Shown: positions 17,603 through 27,762, counted from the stretch's first letter. The stretch is 64,000 bases of DNA from JAXHUM01 sp034189325 (GCA_034189325.1 JAXHUM010000044.1:7953-71952); one strand, 5' to 3'. Notes: generated by a model not told the origin, from the letters alone. Made by a program: numbers and translations.

Positions 17603-20467
17603 TCAGCTGCGTGCGCCGCAACACTTTTTATATTTTTTCCCGCTGCCGCAGGGACAGGGGGCATTTCTCCCGATCTTATCGCTTTTACGCCTGACCGTGG
17701 CAGCTCCTGTCTTGTCGTCTCCGCCGCCGCTCAGCTGTAGGGATTTTTTCTTTCTCCTGGATGTTTCTTCGTCTCTCCGGTTCACAAGTTGGAGGCGGAA
17801 CAGCACACTCAAGATCTCTTCCCGGATCCGATCCATCAGTTCCTCAAAAAGGGAAAAACCCTCCTTTTGATACTCCTTGAGAGGGTCGAGCTGACCATAG
17901 CCCCGTAATCCGATACCTTCTTTCATGCTTTCCATATCTTGGAGATGCGCCACCCACTGGTTATCTATGATCTGGAGTATAACAAATCGTTGAATCTGCT
18001 GTAGGTCTTCTTTTGGGAAACGAGCCAGCCTCTCCTGGTAGACGCTGTTGACCTGTTCCTTGATCCTACTGATGAGATCATCCATCTGAAGGGCATCAAA
18101 GGTCTCTTCGCCCAAATCGTCCGGGCCTATCTTCGCGTGAAACCCAAAAATTCTTGCGAGACTATCCGTTAAATGCTCCATGTCCCAATCTTCGGGATGT
18201 GCTTTGGGATCGACCCATGTAGTAACAAGCGCATCGATTTTCTCATCTATCATGTTCTGGATGATCTCTTCCGTTCCCTCACCGCTTAAGACATCTTTCC
18301 TCAGGGCATAGGCGATTTCTCGATGCTTGTTCATCACATCGTCATACTCAAGGAGATGTTTCCTGATATCGAAATTGTGGGCTTCCACCTTCTTCTGCGC
18401 GTTCTCAATGGCCTTTGAGATAAGGTTGTGTTCTATGGGTTCACCCTCTTCCATACCGAGTCGCTCCATGATGGAAGAGATCCTTTCAGAACCGAATATC
18501 CTCAAGAGGTCATCTTCCAGGGAGAGGTAGAACCTGGAAGACCCAGGATCGCCCTGTCTTCCTGAACGGCCCCTGAGCTGATTATCGATACGGCGACTCT
18601 CATGCCTCTCTGTGCCGAGGATGTGGAGCCCTCCCATGTCAAGCACCCCATCACCAAGGACAATGTCCGTTCCACGGCCGGCCATGTTTGTCGATATGGT
18701 TACGGTTTTCTCATGTCCTGCTTGTGCGATGATTTCCGCTTCCTTTTGATGGTGTTTGGCGTTAAGTACCGAATGAGGAATACCACTCCTCTTTAACATT
18801 TTGCTCAACATTTCCGACTTTTCGATGGAAATCGTCCCCACAAGTACGGGCTGTCCCTTTTCATAGAGCTCCTTGATCTCCTCGGCTGCGGCCCTGTACT
18901 TCTCCCTCTCTGTCTTGTATATCGCATCAGGAAAGTCTCTCCTGATCATCTTTTTGTTCGTAGGGATAACCACGACTTCCAATTTGTAAGTATTCTGAAA
19001 CTCCGCCGCCTCTGTGTCAGCCGTTCCCGTCATCCCGGCCAGTTTTTCATACATGCGGAAAAAATTCTGGAATGTGACGGTTGCCAGTGTCTGGTTCTCC
19101 CCTGCGACACTCACGCCCTCCTTTGCCTCCACCGCCTGATGCAGGCCGTCGCTCCACCTGCGTCCAGGCATCATTCGGCCTGTGAATTCGTCAACAATAA
19201 CGATCTGACCATCCTTGATAATGTACTGGACATCTTTTTCAAAGAGCCAATAGGCCTTGATAAGCTGCTGGGTGGCGTGTAAAAGCTCAGAAGAGGCCAT
19301 ATATGTTTCTTCCAGGGCCTTCAGGGCCTCATCCTTTTCATCGTCACCCAGATTCTCGTCCTCCCGGATATTATGACTCTCACCATCGACATCAGGGATG
19401 AGAAATTCGCCCATCCCTGCCGAGCTCAAAAGGATGACCCCCTTTTCCGACAGTTCAACCGAGTTATTCCGCTCGTCAATGACGCAATAAAGGCTCTGAT
19501 CGATTTCGGGCAGGAGCTTCTGAGAGCGCATCATACTCTCTGTCCTGTCGATCTGTTTTTTGAGGGCCTGGTTTTGAGACAAGATATCCAAGAAAACAGG
19601 ATTTTTAGGGTCACCTCTCTTGATCTGAAGGAGTTTTTCGATGGTCTGTTCGTCTATCTCCTCGGCTTCCAGTTTGTCACGGACTTCTTTGAGCAGTGAA
19701 CGAACAATTGTGCTCTGCTTTTTCCTCAGATTGATAACAAGAGGTTTGACCTTCGCGTAGATCTCGTTCTCACTCTGCTCGACAGGGCCGCTGATGATGA
19801 GAGGAGTTCTCGCTTCATCAATAAGAATACTGTCCACCTCATCGACAATGGCATAACAGAATTCTCTCTGGACAAATTCACTGAAGTCAAACTTCATATT
19901 ATCGCGGAGGTAATCAAAGCCGAATTCGTTGTTGGTCCCGTAGGTAATATCACAGGCGTAAGCCTCTTTCCGCTCGGAGTCATCCATCCCATGGACTATC
20001 ACACCGACGGAGAGACCTAAGGCATGATAGATCCCTCCCATCCATTCAGCATCCCGCCGTGCGAGGTAGTCGTTGACGGTGACCAAGTGCGCCCCCCGGC
20101 CGGCCAGGGCATTCAGATAGAGGGGTAGCGTCGCTGCCAGGGTCTTTCCCTCGCCTGTCTTCATTTCAGCTATCTTTCCCTGATGAAGGACGATCCCCCC
20201 TATCAGCTGGACATCAAAGTGTCTCATCCCGAGGGTCCTGACCGAGGCCTCTCTTACGGCTGCAAAGGCCTCTGGGAGCAAGTCGTCCAGGGACTCTCCC
20301 TGTGTCAGTCTCTCTTTGAACTCATTGGTCTTGCCAAGCAGTTCGGAATCGGAGAGGGACTGGAAACTCGGTTCCAGTGCATTGATTTTCTCAACCAAAG
20401 GGGCCAGGAGCCTCAGTTCGCGTTCATTCTTGCTTCCGAAAATATTTTTTATCAATTTACCAAACAT
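17603..20467 (-). CDS. secA: Preprotein translocase ATPase SecA
   Basis: A 954-residue SecA, the motor that drives proteins through SecYEG. Walker A reads AEMKTGEGKTL and the DEAD-type Walker B VDEVDSILIDEARTP. Later come the preprotein-binding domain, the second helicase motif GRGTDI, QLRGRSGRQGD, and a C-terminal zinc-binding tail APCPCGSGKKYKKCCG. The protein is longer than the E. coli form because of an insertion of about 100 residues after the DEAD motif (about 235-330), as in several deltaproteobacteria and Bacteroidetes. A start with AGGAAACT before ATG fits. It heads the minus-strand run. Confidence 0.98.
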   Translation of the reverse strand: MFGKLIKNIFGSKNERELRLLAPLVEKINALEPSFQSLSDSELLGKTNEFKERLTQGESLDDLLPEAFAAVREASVRTLGMRHFDVQLIGGIVLHQGKIAEMKTGEGKTLAATLPLYLNALAGRGAHLVTVNDYLARRDAEWMGGIYHALGLSVGVIVHGMDDSERKEAYACDITYGTNNEFGFDYLRDNMKFDFSEFVQREFCYAIVDEVDSILIDEARTPLIISGPVEQSENEIYAKVKPLVINLRKKQSTIVRSLLKEVRDKLEAEEIDEQTIEKLLQIKRGDPKNPVFLDILSQNQALKKQIDRTESMMRSQKLLPEIDQSLYCVIDERNNSVELSEKGVILLSSAGMGEFLIPDVDGESHNIREDENLGDDEKDEALKALEETYMASSELLHATQQLIKAYWLFEKDVQYIIKDGQIVIVDEFTGRMMPGRRWSDGLHQAVEAKEGVSVAGENQTLATVTFQNFFRMYEKLAGMTGTADTEAAEFQNTYKLEVVVIPTNKKMIRRDFPDAIYKTEREKYRAAAEEIKELYEKGQPVLVGTISIEKSEMLSKMLKRSGIPHSVLNAKHHQKEAEIIAQAGHEKTVTISTNMAGRGTDIVLGDGVLDMGGLHILGTERHESRRIDNQLRGRSGRQGDPGSSRFYLSLEDDLLRIFGSERISSIMERLGMEEGEPIEHNLISKAIENAQKKVEAHNFDIRKHLLEYDDVMNKHREIAYALRKDVLSGEGTEEIIQNMIDEKIDALVTTWVDPKAHPEDWDMEHLTDSLARIFGFHAKIGPDDLGEETFDALQMDDLISRIKEQVNSVYQERLARFPKEDLQQIQRFVILQIIDNQWVAHLQDMESMKEGIGLRGYGQLDPLKEYQKEGFSLFEELMDRIREEILSVLFRLQLVNRRDEETSRRKKKSLQLSGGGDDKTGAATVRRKSDKIGRNAPCPCGSGKKYKKCCGARS

Positions 20468-20964
20468 AGTTTCCTGCTGTTTTGTCTTGGATTTTCAAGA
20501 GTTTTTTCAGTACACACTCGTGTTATATTAGAAAACTTTTCACTTCAAAAATCAAGGATTTAGTGGAGGGAAAGGTTCTCAAAGAAGGGCATACATCGTC
20601 AGAAGACTGAGAAAAGGCGTCAGGGCCTCTGCTAATTGAGGATAGTGTGACGTGGATTATCAGCCACCTTGTTCCCATGACTTTTAACTTACGGTCACAT
20701 TCTTCATTTCTCAGCAGCTTTTCAGTGATCTGATCGACCCTTTTCGTTAGATCCTGCAAAAATTCCACATGGCACACTTGGAGAGGGCAATATGTTGGCG
20801 CTCATGAAAACGACATTCCGCCACACAGGATTAGGTATGCAACCGAAACATTGTCAGGATGTGGGCATATGTGTTAAGAGTTCTGTTGCCCCTCTTCAAA
20901 GGGCGGACCTGCCATCAATTCACGAATGAGGGTTATACGAGAAGATCCGGGAGATACCATATAG
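20468..20964. other. Divergent intergenic region, no gene seen
   Basis: About 500 bases between secA (minus) and the spermidine-synthase-like gene (plus). A weak minus-strand -10-like TATAAC at about 20526 lies upstream of secA. An 84-codon minus-strand ORF (20777-20523) has no ribosome-binding site and no recognisable sequence, and I do not call it. Confidence 0.4.
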
Positions 20965-23280
20965 ATGCACCTTAAAAAGGTTACAAGAGAGAATATCCAG
21001 GTATTTGTCATTGCCTTTTCGATTCTGTTTTTTGAGACCGCCTTCTTTCACATCTTGATTTTCACCCATAGTTATCTCGAGGCCAATTTCGTCATATCTT
21101 ACGCCCTTTTGGGATTATCTATCGGGTCTTTAATCATATTCTTTATTGGAAAAAAGAGGATTGATTTCCAACTACTGATTTATCTCCTGATTGTGTCTGT
21201 GGCCCTCGCCTTTCTCAATATTGTCAGATTCCCTGAAAAAGTCTCTTTTTCCCCGTTCCTGGTACTCCCTTTCCTTGTCGCCAATACAGCCATAACCCTC
21301 TTTTTTGTCAGAGGTAACTCGAACAGAGTTTACTTCTTCGACCTGGCGGGAGCAACATGCGGTGTCCTGTTTTCCATCGTGGCCATCCCCCTTCTAAAGG
21401 CTGAAAATGCGTTGCTGTTGTGTATATTCCTCCTCGGCGTTGTGTCCTTCTTTTTCAATGAGGGCACCCTTAGGAAGACCCGTCTCCTCATCTCACTTCT
21501 CCTATGCCTTGGATCAGCCCTGGTGGTCTTGTTGAATTTCTATGACGGTCGCTTTGGACTTGAGGCCATGACTAAGTGCTTTGACAGGAGTCTCCCCAGG
21601 GTCTTCTGTCTCCTCAAGAACCCGCAAAAATCCCAGAGACAATACGACCTGATCCTCTCCAAAGACAGCCTGGTCTCAAGGATATCGGTCTACAGAAAGC
21701 TGCAAGATGGCCGATCCACCGTATTCGTCTGCTATGACAGTTACAGTAATGATAGGATCACACCTGGAGGTCCTTCCGTCTGGAGCAACGATCATAGGAT
21801 TCCCTTCATGTTCTCTGAAAAAGACAGCCACAAGAGACTCTTCGTGAAAGATCCGAAGGTATTGATCGTTGGCAGCGGGGCTCAGGGGATTGTCAAACCG
21901 ATCAAGCAGTTGGCAAGGGACTACACAGGCATTGATGCTGTTGAAATCAACCCTGCCATCATTGACATTATGCAGAACGAATTCTACGAATACAGCGCCC
22001 GGGCCTATGAAGATCTCTCCGTCGAGGTTATTGACGCACGAACATACCTGAAAAGAACAAGCAAGAGATATGATTTGGTGACACTGTTAAATACCTACAA
22101 GACTCGCAACATAGGGCATTTCGGAGAGCCCGATTTTCTGCACACCAAAGACGCTATGGAGGAGTATTTCGATCACCTCGAAGAGGACGGTTTCTTATTG
22201 ATTGAAGAAAGGGATACCAATGAGAGATCTCACGCCTCTATTCTTCGTCTTCTCAACAGCGTAGCAAGCGCACTTGAGGAAAAGGGGGCCGGAAAGGTGG
22301 AAGACCATTTTTTCATCTACACCTGGTACTCAGATAAGAAAAAACGAAAAGGCTCCAGTTTTACCATGATAGTTGTCAAAAAGACCCCCATGAATCAAAA
22401 CGATATCGACTTTTTTAAGGCATGGTTGGCATCGCATCAGAAAAGGGAATATGTCTCATTCGCCTCCAAGGCGCATACTCAGGCCGAATACCTGCCGGGA
22501 GAGGGGCTTAGGACTGAATTCGCCGATTTTATCAAGTCGAAAAATCGTGAAGGGTTTTTGGGTAAAAGGTTCGTTCTCACCCCTACAACCGATAACAATC
22601 CTTATATATTTGATGTTTACCGTGAAAAGACGCAGGTCAAGGGAATCATCTATAAGATAGGGCTGATTTGTGGAGGCATATTCGGTGTGATTCTTATTGT
22701 GCTTTACAGATCTTTGAGGAAAAATGGCTTCCTATCTGCTATGCCTTCTGTCCTGTTCTTCGCCTCTTTAGGTCTGGGATACTTCATTATCGAGATAGGT
22801 CTTATGGGCTTCTACCAAAACGATATGGGATCTCCCACGAATTCCCTCATCTTTATTCTGGCAACCCTGCTCCTGTCTTCAGGCATTGGGAGTCGTTTTT
22901 CCCGATACTATTCAGGGAAACAGATTGCCTTCTCCATAGTGGGTATCGTGGCTTTCTCATTATATCACCTGCTGATCAATAAACAGATTGTCGGAATTCT
23001 CCCATTTGGATCCCTTGCCCAGAACGCCTTCATCGCGCTGACGATAATACCCCTCGGCTTTTTTATGGGTATCCCCTTCCCCTGTGGTATGGAAATAACA
23101 AAAGATCGTTTCAACAGCAAACATATCTCGCTCTTCTATGCCGTCAATTCAATGAGTGCGGCATTTTCTATCGTGTTGGGCCTGTCACTCACCGTGCTTA
23201 TGGGCTTTGCCCAGACCTTCGGCATCGCTATTATTCTCTATATAATAGCGCTTCTCCTGTTTTTCAGATTATCCTCTTAA
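20965..23280 (+). CDS. Membrane-embedded spermidine-synthase-like protein
   Basis: A 771-residue protein with N-terminal membrane segments (about 1-200), a soluble spermidine-synthase-like domain (about 270-530) and a second membrane block (about 560-771). The central domain has a Rossmann start VLIVGSGAQGIVKPI, an acidic DAVEINPAIIDIM and a DLVTLLNTYKT segment that corresponds to the aminopropyltransferase active-site region. The canonical gatekeeper residues are not clear, so the substrate may not be a polyamine. Such fused proteins are widespread in deltaproteobacteria and uncharacterised. It overlaps the convergent MBL gene by 17 bases. Confidence 0.8.
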   Translation: MHLKKVTRENIQVFVIAFSILFFETAFFHILIFTHSYLEANFVISYALLGLSIGSLIIFFIGKKRIDFQLLIYLLIVSVALAFLNIVRFPEKVSFSPFLVLPFLVANTAITLFFVRGNSNRVYFFDLAGATCGVLFSIVAIPLLKAENALLLCIFLLGVVSFFFNEGTLRKTRLLISLLLCLGSALVVLLNFYDGRFGLEAMTKCFDRSLPRVFCLLKNPQKSQRQYDLILSKDSLVSRISVYRKLQDGRSTVFVCYDSYSNDRITPGGPSVWSNDHRIPFMFSEKDSHKRLFVKDPKVLIVGSGAQGIVKPIKQLARDYTGIDAVEINPAIIDIMQNEFYEYSARAYEDLSVEVIDARTYLKRTSKRYDLVTLLNTYKTRNIGHFGEPDFLHTKDAMEEYFDHLEEDGFLLIEERDTNERSHASILRLLNSVASALEEKGAGKVEDHFFIYTWYSDKKKRKGSSFTMIVVKKTPMNQNDIDFFKAWLASHQKREYVSFASKAHTQAEYLPGEGLRTEFADFIKSKNREGFLGKRFVLTPTTDNNPYIFDVYREKTQVKGIIYKIGLICGGIFGVILIVLYRSLRKNGFLSAMPSVLFFASLGLGYFIIEIGLMGFYQNDMGSPTNSLIFILATLLLSSGIGSRFSRYYSGKQIAFSIVGIVAFSLYHLLINKQIVGILPFGSLAQNAFIALTIIPLGFFMGIPFPCGMEITKDRFNSKHISLFYAVNSMSAAFSIVLGLSLTVLMGFAQTFGIAIILYIIALLLFFRLSS

Positions 23281-24043
23281 AAGGCATTTTCCCAACGATC
23301 GATGGATCGTGAAAGGTCAGAACAACGACACCTGGGATCTTCTTTAGTCCCGCAAGGAACATCTTGTTCTTTTGTATATCGTAGTATGTACCTATCGGCT
23401 TTTGGCTGACGTAGTTATCCAAAAGATAACACTCATCTCCGACCAGGACATATTCCCGGTTGTTATGCTTGAAGGATACCACGGATGACCCGACAGTATG
23501 TCCGCCTATTCTTGTGATATGAAAAAAATCAAGTAGTACAAAAGAGGTGTCAAAGGTCCTGATCCTCTCTCTGTTCTCATGAAAAAAACCCTTCAAAGAC
23601 ACATTCTTATTAGACCTCAAAAAACCGTCCAGCTCATCCTCTTGGATATAGATATGGGCTTCCGGGAATTTGTCGACATTTCCGATATGATCAAAATGGC
23701 TATGGGTGATAATCACATCCGTTACATCTTCCGGAGGAACGCCCATTTGCCTGAGAATAGTTAAAGGATTCGTATGATCCACATGATAGGCGTCGGCCAT
23801 TCTCCTGTCTGAAAAACCGGTATCGACCAAGATGGTTTTGTCTCTATACTTGATGAGATAAAACATCCAGGCGAAATCCAAGAGTCTCTTTGTACGATCT
23901 CCATGATAGATATACTTGGAGGGATATCCTGATTCTCCATACTTTATGGCATAGAGTTCCAGCCCCTCCTCACAATAAGAGGAATGGGCCATGACCAGAC
24001 CGGCTATGAGGGCAAAAAAAGGAATCAGTATTTTTTTTATCAT
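23264..24043 (-). CDS. Secreted MBL-fold hydrolase, AHL-lactonase-like
   Basis: A 259-residue metallo-beta-lactamase-fold protein with an N-terminal signal peptide (to about residue 24). The metal site HSHFDH (about 114-119), a later His in GGHTVGS, Asp in VGDECYL and the C-terminal His in LTFHDP make a complete dinuclear site. The layout resembles the N-acyl-homoserine lactonase subgroup, but it is exported, which is not typical. The substrate is unknown. The last 17 bases overlap the 3' end of the opposite-strand spermidine-synthase-like gene. Confidence 0.85.
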   Translation of the reverse strand: MIKKILIPFFALIAGLVMAHSSYCEEGLELYAIKYGESGYPSKYIYHGDRTKRLLDFAWMFYLIKYRDKTILVDTGFSDRRMADAYHVDHTNPLTILRQMGVPPEDVTDVIITHSHFDHIGNVDKFPEAHIYIQEDELDGFLRSNKNVSLKGFFHENRERIRTFDTSFVLLDFFHITRIGGHTVGSSVVSFKHNNREYVLVGDECYLLDNYVSQKPIGTYYDIQKNKMFLAGLKKIPGVVVLTFHDPSIVGKMPFKRII

Positions 24044-24118
24044 TTAAGACCCTGAATTCTCAAAACCACATGGGGTAAAGGTGGAACTCGCTGGACCGCC
24101 CCTTGAAGGCCTTCAAAA

Positions 24119-24343
24119 TCATCTCCTTGACCACTTGAATTGAAATTCGATCTCTTCGTCGGTCCCCTCCCTCTCATGTTCAATGGAGAACACTGCCCCG
24201 GCCGGCACACGGATCCTTTCCCCGGCGACTTGAATTTTGAACGGTTTCCCGGATTCCAGACAATCAGCCAATCTCCGCAACTTGGCCACTGTGTCCTTGA
24301 CTGAATAGGTCTTTTCTACGTCCCTATCGGGCTTATTCCCCAT
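24119..24343 (-). CDS. Amphi-Trp domain-containing protein
   Basis: A 74-residue protein matching the small amphi-Trp domain family: EKTYSVKDTVAKLRRLADCLESGKPFKIQVAGERIRVPAG-like order and a C-terminal EEIEFQFKW with the conserved Trp. GGAGG lies 8 bases before the ATG. The biological role of the family is not established. It sits between the MBL hydrolase and the LOG-family gene on the same strand, possibly as one unit. Confidence 0.85.
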   Translation of the reverse strand: MGNKPDRDVEKTYSVKDTVAKLRRLADCLESGKPFKIQVAGERIRVPAGAVFSIEHEREGTDEEIEFQFKWSRR

Positions 24344-24411
24344 TTCCAGACCTCCTCCATTATGAAAAAAGCATCATCGTCGGGTTTATTGCCTGTATAT
24401 CACCCCTCATT

Positions 24412-25026
24412 CTATTGAAATTCAACCTTGTATTTTGAATAGTTCACACATATGTGGTCCACTTTCGATCTGTCTTCGTAGACTTTTTTGATAAAACGAA
24501 CCACCTCTTCGGGGGCTGTAATATGAAAAACATGGTCCATGTCACGAATACTAAACAGGCCTCTTGTAATGACTTCCGCTTTCAACCAGTTCATCAATCC
24601 ACCCCACATATCGCCGAAAAGGACAATGGGCGTCTCACAAACATGGCGAACTTGTATAAGTTGCCATGAATAGAAAAGTTCAAGAAGCGTGCCTATGCCG
24701 CCCGTAGCAACGACAACCGCATCCGACAGGGACATGAACGTGTCGAGTCTGCTGCTGAATCGATCGAAGTCCTTCTTAATGTCCAGGTAGCGATTTCCTT
24801 CCTGCTCAAAGGGCAGTTTTATGTTTAATCCGATCGAATGAGTGCCTGACCCGGCACTCCTATGACCCGCATTGGCAGCCTCCATAAGACCGGGGCCTCC
24901 GCCGGTGACAACATCGAGTCCTGCTTCAGCGAAACCCTTGGCAATGCAATAAATGTCTTTATATTCCTTATCTTCCGGTCTGATCCGGGCAGAACCGAAA
25001 ATCGCCACGCGATAATGGGGATCCAT
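24412..25026 (-). CDS. LOG-family (TIGR00730-type) nucleotide-binding protein
   Basis: A Rossmann-fold protein of 204 residues from ATG 25026. It has VAIFGSARIRPED, the motif GGGPGLMEAAN and the second motif TGGIGTLLE, where the family usually has PGGxGTxxE, so the first Pro is Thr. The LOG family includes cytokinin-activating phosphoribohydrolases, and bacterial members can hydrolyse AMP. The ATG at 25026 has AGGAG 5 bases upstream; a longer version from 25107 has a weak site. Substrate not predictable here. Confidence 0.85.
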   Translation of the reverse strand: MDPHYRVAIFGSARIRPEDKEYKDIYCIAKGFAEAGLDVVTGGGPGLMEAANAGHRSAGSGTHSIGLNIKLPFEQEGNRYLDIKKDFDRFSSRLDTFMSLSDAVVVATGGIGTLLELFYSWQLIQVRHVCETPIVLFGDMWGGLMNWLKAEVITRGLFSIRDMDHVFHITAPEEVVRFIKKVYEDRSKVDHICVNYSKYKVEFQ

Positions 25027-25107
25027 ATAAGCTCCTTTCCATGGTTTTCCAGCGGGGCCTAAGTTGTCCGAAATGATTGCCCTCTTCATAAACTCGAGGA
25101 ACATCAT

Positions 25108-25484
25108 CTTTATTACTTAAGTTAGATTAATCAAGTGAGTTATCAACACGGTTTGTCTAAAGATTATTGCCTATACAATAAGGGCCTCAATCCGGTCAAG
25201 ACGAATTTCATTGACCGAAAGGGACAAAAAGAGTCGGAGGCTGTATCTATTGTCGGAATCCAGGGTGTTAGGGCTGGACAGGGAGTCCTTGGTTTATAAT
25301 TCGAAAGACTGCAGAGCTTGGCATACTCAGGGCAGGGCCCGACTTCAGAAATCACGAGAGGGCCATCCCTTTTGGCATCGTTACTTGAGGAAATTTGACG
25401 ATTCAGTTTTCTCATGCTAATTTGATAACTTAAGAAAGACTCATTTTGTCGGATAAATGACCTGAGACAATACTATTTCTCAAA
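25108..25484. other. Divergent intergenic region, no gene seen
   Basis: About 380 bases between the LOG gene (minus) and the L,D-transpeptidase gene (plus). A minus-strand ORF of 83 codons at 25415-25164 has no supporting features and is not called. Both promoters probably lie here, but I see no clear -35/-10 pair. Confidence 0.4.
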
Positions 25485-27203
25485 ATGCTTAGACCAACTA
25501 AAAACAACTGTCGTTCTATCTTTTTGATCGTTCTTCTGCCCATGGTCATTCAGGCATTGTCATACACCTCGGCACTTGCCGATGTTCCCCCTTCCCGTCT
25601 CGTCAAAGACCACCTTAAAAAGAGGGTAGAACTCGCATCAACCCAGGAAAGATTTCGCTGCCGTGGAGAATTGATCTGCGGTGTTTCACAAATCCCACTT
25701 TTTTACCAACGCCGAGGGTTTCGTCCTGCTTGGTGTTCGGAAAAGGGTATTTCTCCTCAAGCAGAATACCTCATAGGAGAGATCAAAAGAGCTGACACTG
25801 AAGGTCTGCGGCCTGAGGATTATCATCTTGCCGCCATCCTATCATTGTCAGATACAATCGAAAACATCCAATCCATGGGGAAAAAGGTCCATCCAGGGCT
25901 TTGGGCCGATCTTGATCTCATCTTAACCGATGCCTTTATGCTGTATGCCTCTCATTTGTATGCCGGTCGCGTAAACCCTGAGACTGTCCATAGCGATTGG
26001 ACGGTATCCATTCAAACGATTGATCTAACAAATATTCTTCAACTCGCCGCCAAAGAAAATCAAATAGAAAAAGTCTTTACAGGTTTTTCTCCTAATCATC
26101 CTGGTTATTCAAAGCTCAAGGCATATTTGGCGCGCTACAGGAGCATCGAAAAAAAATTCCAGGAACTCCCCCTGTTGGACCTGCCCTTGTTGCGAAAAGG
26201 CGATCAAGGTCGCTCCGTCGAAGACCTCTGTAAACGATTGATCATCTTTGGGGATCTACATCCTGACAAGAGAAGTCGGGCCGATATCTTCGATGAAACC
26301 GTTGAAAGAGCCGTTTTGGAATGCCAAAAGCGGCATGGATTGAAACAAGACGGTATCGTGGGGCCGCAAACACTGGGAGTATTGAATACTCCCCTTCAGA
26401 AAAGGATTCGTCAGATAGAACTCAACATGGAAAGGTGGCGTTGGATCCCCCGTGATATTGGAGATCGATACCTCATCGTCAATATTGCGGACTTTAAACT
26501 GTGGGTCTCTAAAGAGGGGAGCCGTGCACTCGACATGCGCGTGGTTGTGGGAAGGCCTTTTCGTCGCACTCCGGTTTTCAGTTCACGAATGACCTCCATA
26601 GTGATCAATCCCTATTGGCACATTCCACCACGTCTCGCCATTGAAGATATTCTCCCGGAAATCAAGAAGAGCTACCAGTATATCGAAGATCAAAAGATCA
26701 AGGTTTTCAAAGATTGGAGCAGCCGTTCGGAAGAAATGGATCCGAAGGCCATCGATTGGAACCGGATCGAACCTGCGAACTTCACTTACAAACTTCGCCA
26801 GGAGCCGGGGCCGAGAAATGCGCTGGGTCTCATGAAATTCATCTTTCCCAACAAGTTTGCCGTCTATCTCCATGACACGCCGGAACGTTCACTCTTCAGA
26901 GAGACCCACCGTGATTTCAGTTCGGGGTGTATTCGGGTGGAAAAACCGGTCAGCCTTGCTGCCTGTATCTTGGGGGGCGACCCTCTCTGGACGAGAGAGA
27001 AAATAGTAGAGGTCCTCAAGAGCGGAATGACCCAGGTTGTCAAAATCAGAAAGCCTATCAGGGTTCATATACAGTACTGGACAGCATGGGTCGACGAGAC
27101 GGGCAGATTGAATTTTCGACACGATATCTACAACCGTGACGAGCCGCTGGATCGCGCCTTGAAGGAGCGAGGCCCCAGGACTCATTTCACCCCTCTCTAT
27201 TGA
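25485..27203 (+). CDS. YcbB-type murein L,D-transpeptidase
   Basis: A 572-residue periplasmic enzyme that forms 3-3 cross-links in peptidoglycan. A signal peptide is followed by a large helical domain, a peptidoglycan-binding domain (about 240-305; LLRKGDQGRSVEDLC and DGIVGPQTLGVL) and a YkuD catalytic domain (about 325-510). The active site reads HDTPERSLFRETHRDFSSGCIRVE-like, with the catalytic Cys near residue 479 and two upstream His residues. The length matches E. coli YcbB (LdtD). It runs tail to tail with a DUF882 peptidase only one base away. Confidence 0.93.
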   Translation: MLRPTKNNCRSIFLIVLLPMVIQALSYTSALADVPPSRLVKDHLKKRVELASTQERFRCRGELICGVSQIPLFYQRRGFRPAWCSEKGISPQAEYLIGEIKRADTEGLRPEDYHLAAILSLSDTIENIQSMGKKVHPGLWADLDLILTDAFMLYASHLYAGRVNPETVHSDWTVSIQTIDLTNILQLAAKENQIEKVFTGFSPNHPGYSKLKAYLARYRSIEKKFQELPLLDLPLLRKGDQGRSVEDLCKRLIIFGDLHPDKRSRADIFDETVERAVLECQKRHGLKQDGIVGPQTLGVLNTPLQKRIRQIELNMERWRWIPRDIGDRYLIVNIADFKLWVSKEGSRALDMRVVVGRPFRRTPVFSSRMTSIVINPYWHIPPRLAIEDILPEIKKSYQYIEDQKIKVFKDWSSRSEEMDPKAIDWNRIEPANFTYKLRQEPGPRNALGLMKFIFPNKFAVYLHDTPERSLFRETHRDFSSGCIRVEKPVSLAACILGGDPLWTREKIVEVLKSGMTQVVKIRKPIRVHIQYWTAWVDETGRLNFRHDIYNRDEPLDRALKERGPRTHFTPLY

Positions 27204-27204
27204 C

Positions 27205-27762
27205 CTACCACTGCCGGATACGTCCGATATCCACATGCACGAAATCGGATTTACGATAATATCCCACCCCTCCCGCTTTTAACTGAATACAGACGTCTCG
27301 AAGCCATGAAGTCTCGCAATTGGGAATTCGAATGTCGGCGGCTTGACCTTTCATGTGCAAACTGTTCTTGACGACACGACTACTCTTCTTCCTAAGCTCG
27401 GCATTTGTTTTGGGGGATCGGTACCCGGAAATAATATGGATTCGGTTGGAGCTGCCGACCTTAGCAGAAATGGAATGGAGTAGTTCGAGCAATCCTTTGT
27501 GGATAGGCTTAATCTCTTGGGTGCGATGGTCACGGAGGATATAATTGATCTTCTTCAGTGCTTCAGGCTGATACCTACCGTGTGCGTAATAACACACATC
27601 TAGGTCCTGGCCGGTGTGCATGTTGAAGAGGGACAAGTATCGTTTGTCCTTGGCCGAAGGACCCAGGGAACTGATTGCTGAAGTCGGAAATAGGCTGCAC
27701 AAGGCCGCCTGGATCCCGATTTTACAAAAACGGCGTCGATTAATTGGTTTGTTGAAAGGCAT
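27205..27762 (-). CDS. YcbK/MepK-like DUF882 murein endopeptidase
   Basis: A 185-residue protein with a twin-arginine-like leader (NRRRFCKIG) and a peptidase M15-type domain. The metal-binding residues are seen in the segments SGYRSPKTNAELR, SLHMKGQAADI and FVHVDIG. In E. coli the family member MepK cleaves 3-3 cross-links, which are the product of YcbB-type transpeptidases. Here it is convergent with a YcbB homologue separated by one base, which supports a make-and-break pair. AGGAG sits close before the ATG. Confidence 0.9.
   Translation of the reverse strand: MPFNKPINRRRFCKIGIQAALCSLFPTSAISSLGPSAKDKRYLSLFNMHTGQDLDVCYYAHGRYQPEALKKINYILRDHRTQEIKPIHKGLLELLHSISAKVGSSNRIHIISGYRSPKTNAELRKKSSRVVKNSLHMKGQAADIRIPNCETSWLRDVCIQLKAGGVGYYRKSDFVHVDIGRIRQW

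Noticed and set aside
20523..20777. 84-codon minus-strand ORF upstream of secA
   Set aside because: No ribosome-binding site, no recognisable family and an unusual composition; it lies in a normal promoter-sized gap.
25164..25415. 83-codon minus-strand ORF
   Set aside because: No start signal, no family and Pro/Ser/Cys-rich composition unlike a coding sequence.
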